Source: Clostridiaceae bacterium
GTDB lineage: Bacteria > Bacillota > Clostridia > Lutisporales > Lutisporaceae
Length of the DNA: 5,813 nt
Direction of reading: 5' to 3'
Assembly: GCA_003527145.1 (NCBI GenBank)
Contig: DPSW01000008.1
Location: 1-5,813, forward strand
Part shown: positions 4,731 to 5,813 of the stretch, piece by piece
Numbering within the stretch: position 1 is the first letter of the stretch
Layout of the letters: each line of letters starts with the position of its first letter
Position numbers and translations under genes: made by a program
Notes under the pieces: model-generated
Told to the model about the DNA's origin: nothing
What the model saw: only the letters and a program-made list of their open reading frames with translations
Databases searched by the model: none

Positions 4731-5813
4731 TTATTCTATTATAGAAGCAACTGCTCCGGCTCCTACTGTCCTTCCGCCTTCTCTTATAGCGAATCTCAAG
4801 CCTTCTTCTATAGCTATCGGTGTGATAAGCTTTATTGTCATCGTTATGTGGTCACCGGGCATGCACATTTCTACTCCCTCCGGAAGTTCTATTACTCCTG
4901 TTACGTCTGTCGTCCTGAAGTAGAATTGTGGTCTGTATCCCTTGAAGAACGGAGTGTGTCTCCCGCCTTCTTCTTTTGTCAGTACGTATACTTGTGCCGT
5001 AAAGTGTGTGTGGGGCTTTATGGAGCCCGGTTTTGCCAGTACCTGGCCTCTTTCTATTTCTGTCCTTTGTACGCCTCTTAAAAGTACGCCTATGTTGTCT
5101 CCCGCTTGTGCCTGGTCAAGCAGCTTCCTGAACATTTCTACGCCTGTTACTACTGTTGTCTTAGGAGTGTCGTTCAGTCCTACTATTTCTACGTTGTCTT
5201 GTACCTTTACTGTTCCTCTTTCTACTCTTCCTGTTGCAACTGTTCCTCTGCCTGTTATGGAGAATACGTCTTCTACAGGCATCAAGAATGGTCTGTCTGT
5301 TGCTCTTTCAGGTGTAGGAATGTAGTTGTCTACTTCTGCCATCAGCTTATGGATTGCTCCGCACCATTGACAGTCTTCATTTCCGCATCCGCATTCCAAT
5401 GCTTTTAATGCTGAGCCTGCAATTATCGGTGTGTCGTCTCCGGGGAATTCATATTCGTTTAACAGTTCTCTTACTTCCATTTCAACAAGCTCAATAAGCT
5501 CTGCGTCGTCTACCATGTCTACTTTGTTCAAGAATACTACTATATATGGCACTCCAACCTGTCTGGATAGGAGTATGTGCTCTCTTGTTTGAGGCATCGG
5601 TCCGTCTGCTGCCGATACTACAAGTATGGCTCCGTCCATCTGAGCTGCTCCTGTTATCATGTTCTTTACATAGTCAGCGTGACCCGGGCAGTCAACGTGG
5701 GCATAGTGTCTTGTTGCTGTCTGGTATTCAACGTGTGAGGTGTTTATTGTTATTCCTCTTTCTTTTTCTTCCGGTGCTTTGTCTATTTCATCATATTTTG
5801 TTGCTGTCGCTCC
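4731..5813 (-). CDS. tuf: Elongation factor Tu, 5' end beyond window
   Basis: The last 360 residues of EF-Tu, the GTPase that brings aminoacyl-tRNA to the ribosomal A site. The frame runs to the window edge; about 40 N-terminal residues, including the P-loop, are missing from view, implying a full length near 400, as usual. Visible in order: GITI (switch I) near the start; DCPGH at fragment residues 41-45 with the catalytic histidine (His84 in E. coli); NKVD at 96-99, the guanine-specificity motif; SAL at 134-136; then domain 2 with [13 protein letters not shown] and domain 3 with GDHITM and the C-terminus [13 protein letters not shown] four-cysteine cluster C-x-C-x4-C-x2-C lies at fragment residues 141-151, at the end of the G domain. 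Codons favour A endings (GTA, ACA, GGA, AGA), as in highly expressed genes. It is probably the last gene of the str operon. Confidence 0.98.
   Translation of the reverse strand, partial: GATATKYDEIDKAPEEKERGITINTSHVEYQTATRHYAHVDCPGHADYVKNMITGAAQMDGAILVVSAADGPMPQTREHILLSRQVGVPYIVVFLNKVDMVDDAELIELVEMEVRELLNEYEFPGDDTPIIAGSALKALECGCGNEDCQWCGAIHKLMAEVDNYIPTPERATDRPFLMPVEDVFSITGRGTVATGRVERGTVKVQDNVEIVGLNDTPKTTVVTGVEMFRKLLDQAQAGDNIGVLLRGVQRTEIERGQVLAKPGSIKPHTHFTAQVYVLTKEEGGRHTPFFKGYRPQFYFRTTDVTGVIELPEGVEMCMPGDHITMTIKLITPIAIEEGLRFAIREGGRTVGAGAVASIIE

Noticed and set aside
4614..5081. 155-codon plus-strand reading frame over the tuf 3' end
   Set aside because: It is antisense to highly constrained EF-Tu codons, rich in Ser/Tyr/Cys as expected of a shadow frame, and matches no protein family.

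Overview
The window is the 5' part of a bacterial S10 ribosomal-protein operon, read entirely from the minus strand, preceded by the 3' nine-tenths of a tuf gene for elongation factor Tu. The gene order in the direction of transcription (right to left) is tuf, then rpsJ, rplC, rplD, rplW, rplB, rpsS, rplV, rpsC and the first codons of rplP. The low-to-moderate GC content, strong AGGAGG-type Shine-Dalgarno sites before every start in view, A-ending codon preference in tuf, the str-operon tuf directly before S10, and protein details (L16 starting MLMPKRVKRRKQ, S10 ending in [12 protein letters not shown]) point to a low-GC Gram-positive bacterium, most likely in the Clostridia. The genus cannot be fixed from sequence alone.

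Layout. Positions 5813-4731 hold tuf without about its first 40 codons. Positions 4730-4374 are a 357-base stretch with no convincing gene. It holds a strong inverted repeat that probably terminates tuf, an A/T-rich block, a candidate promoter for the S10 operon, and an untranslated leader containing a compact set of nested and adjacent complementary segments. From 4373 to the left edge the ribosomal genes follow closely. Most gaps are 1-70 bases and one pair (rplD-rplW) overlaps by one base. The two exceptions, rplW-rplB (122 bases) and rplB-rpsS (87 bases), are filled with degenerate period-7 repeat sequence plus hairpins.

How the genes work together. All encode ribosome parts made in equal amounts: 30S proteins S10, S19 and S3 and 50S proteins L3, L4, L23, L2, L22 and L16. 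EF-Tu delivers aminoacyl-tRNA to the same ribosome. L4, L22 and L23 line the nascent-peptide tunnel or its exit, and L2 and L3 sit near the peptidyl-transferase centre.

The coding content is ordinary and intact, with no frameshifts, insertions or foreign genes. The items worth attention are non-coding: the structured leader before rpsJ, and the heptamer-repeat spacers inside an otherwise tightly packed operon. At protein level, the L22 tunnel-tip sequence departs from the usual consensus and EF-Tu carries a four-cysteine cluster. I see no evidence of a wholly new multi-gene system here.
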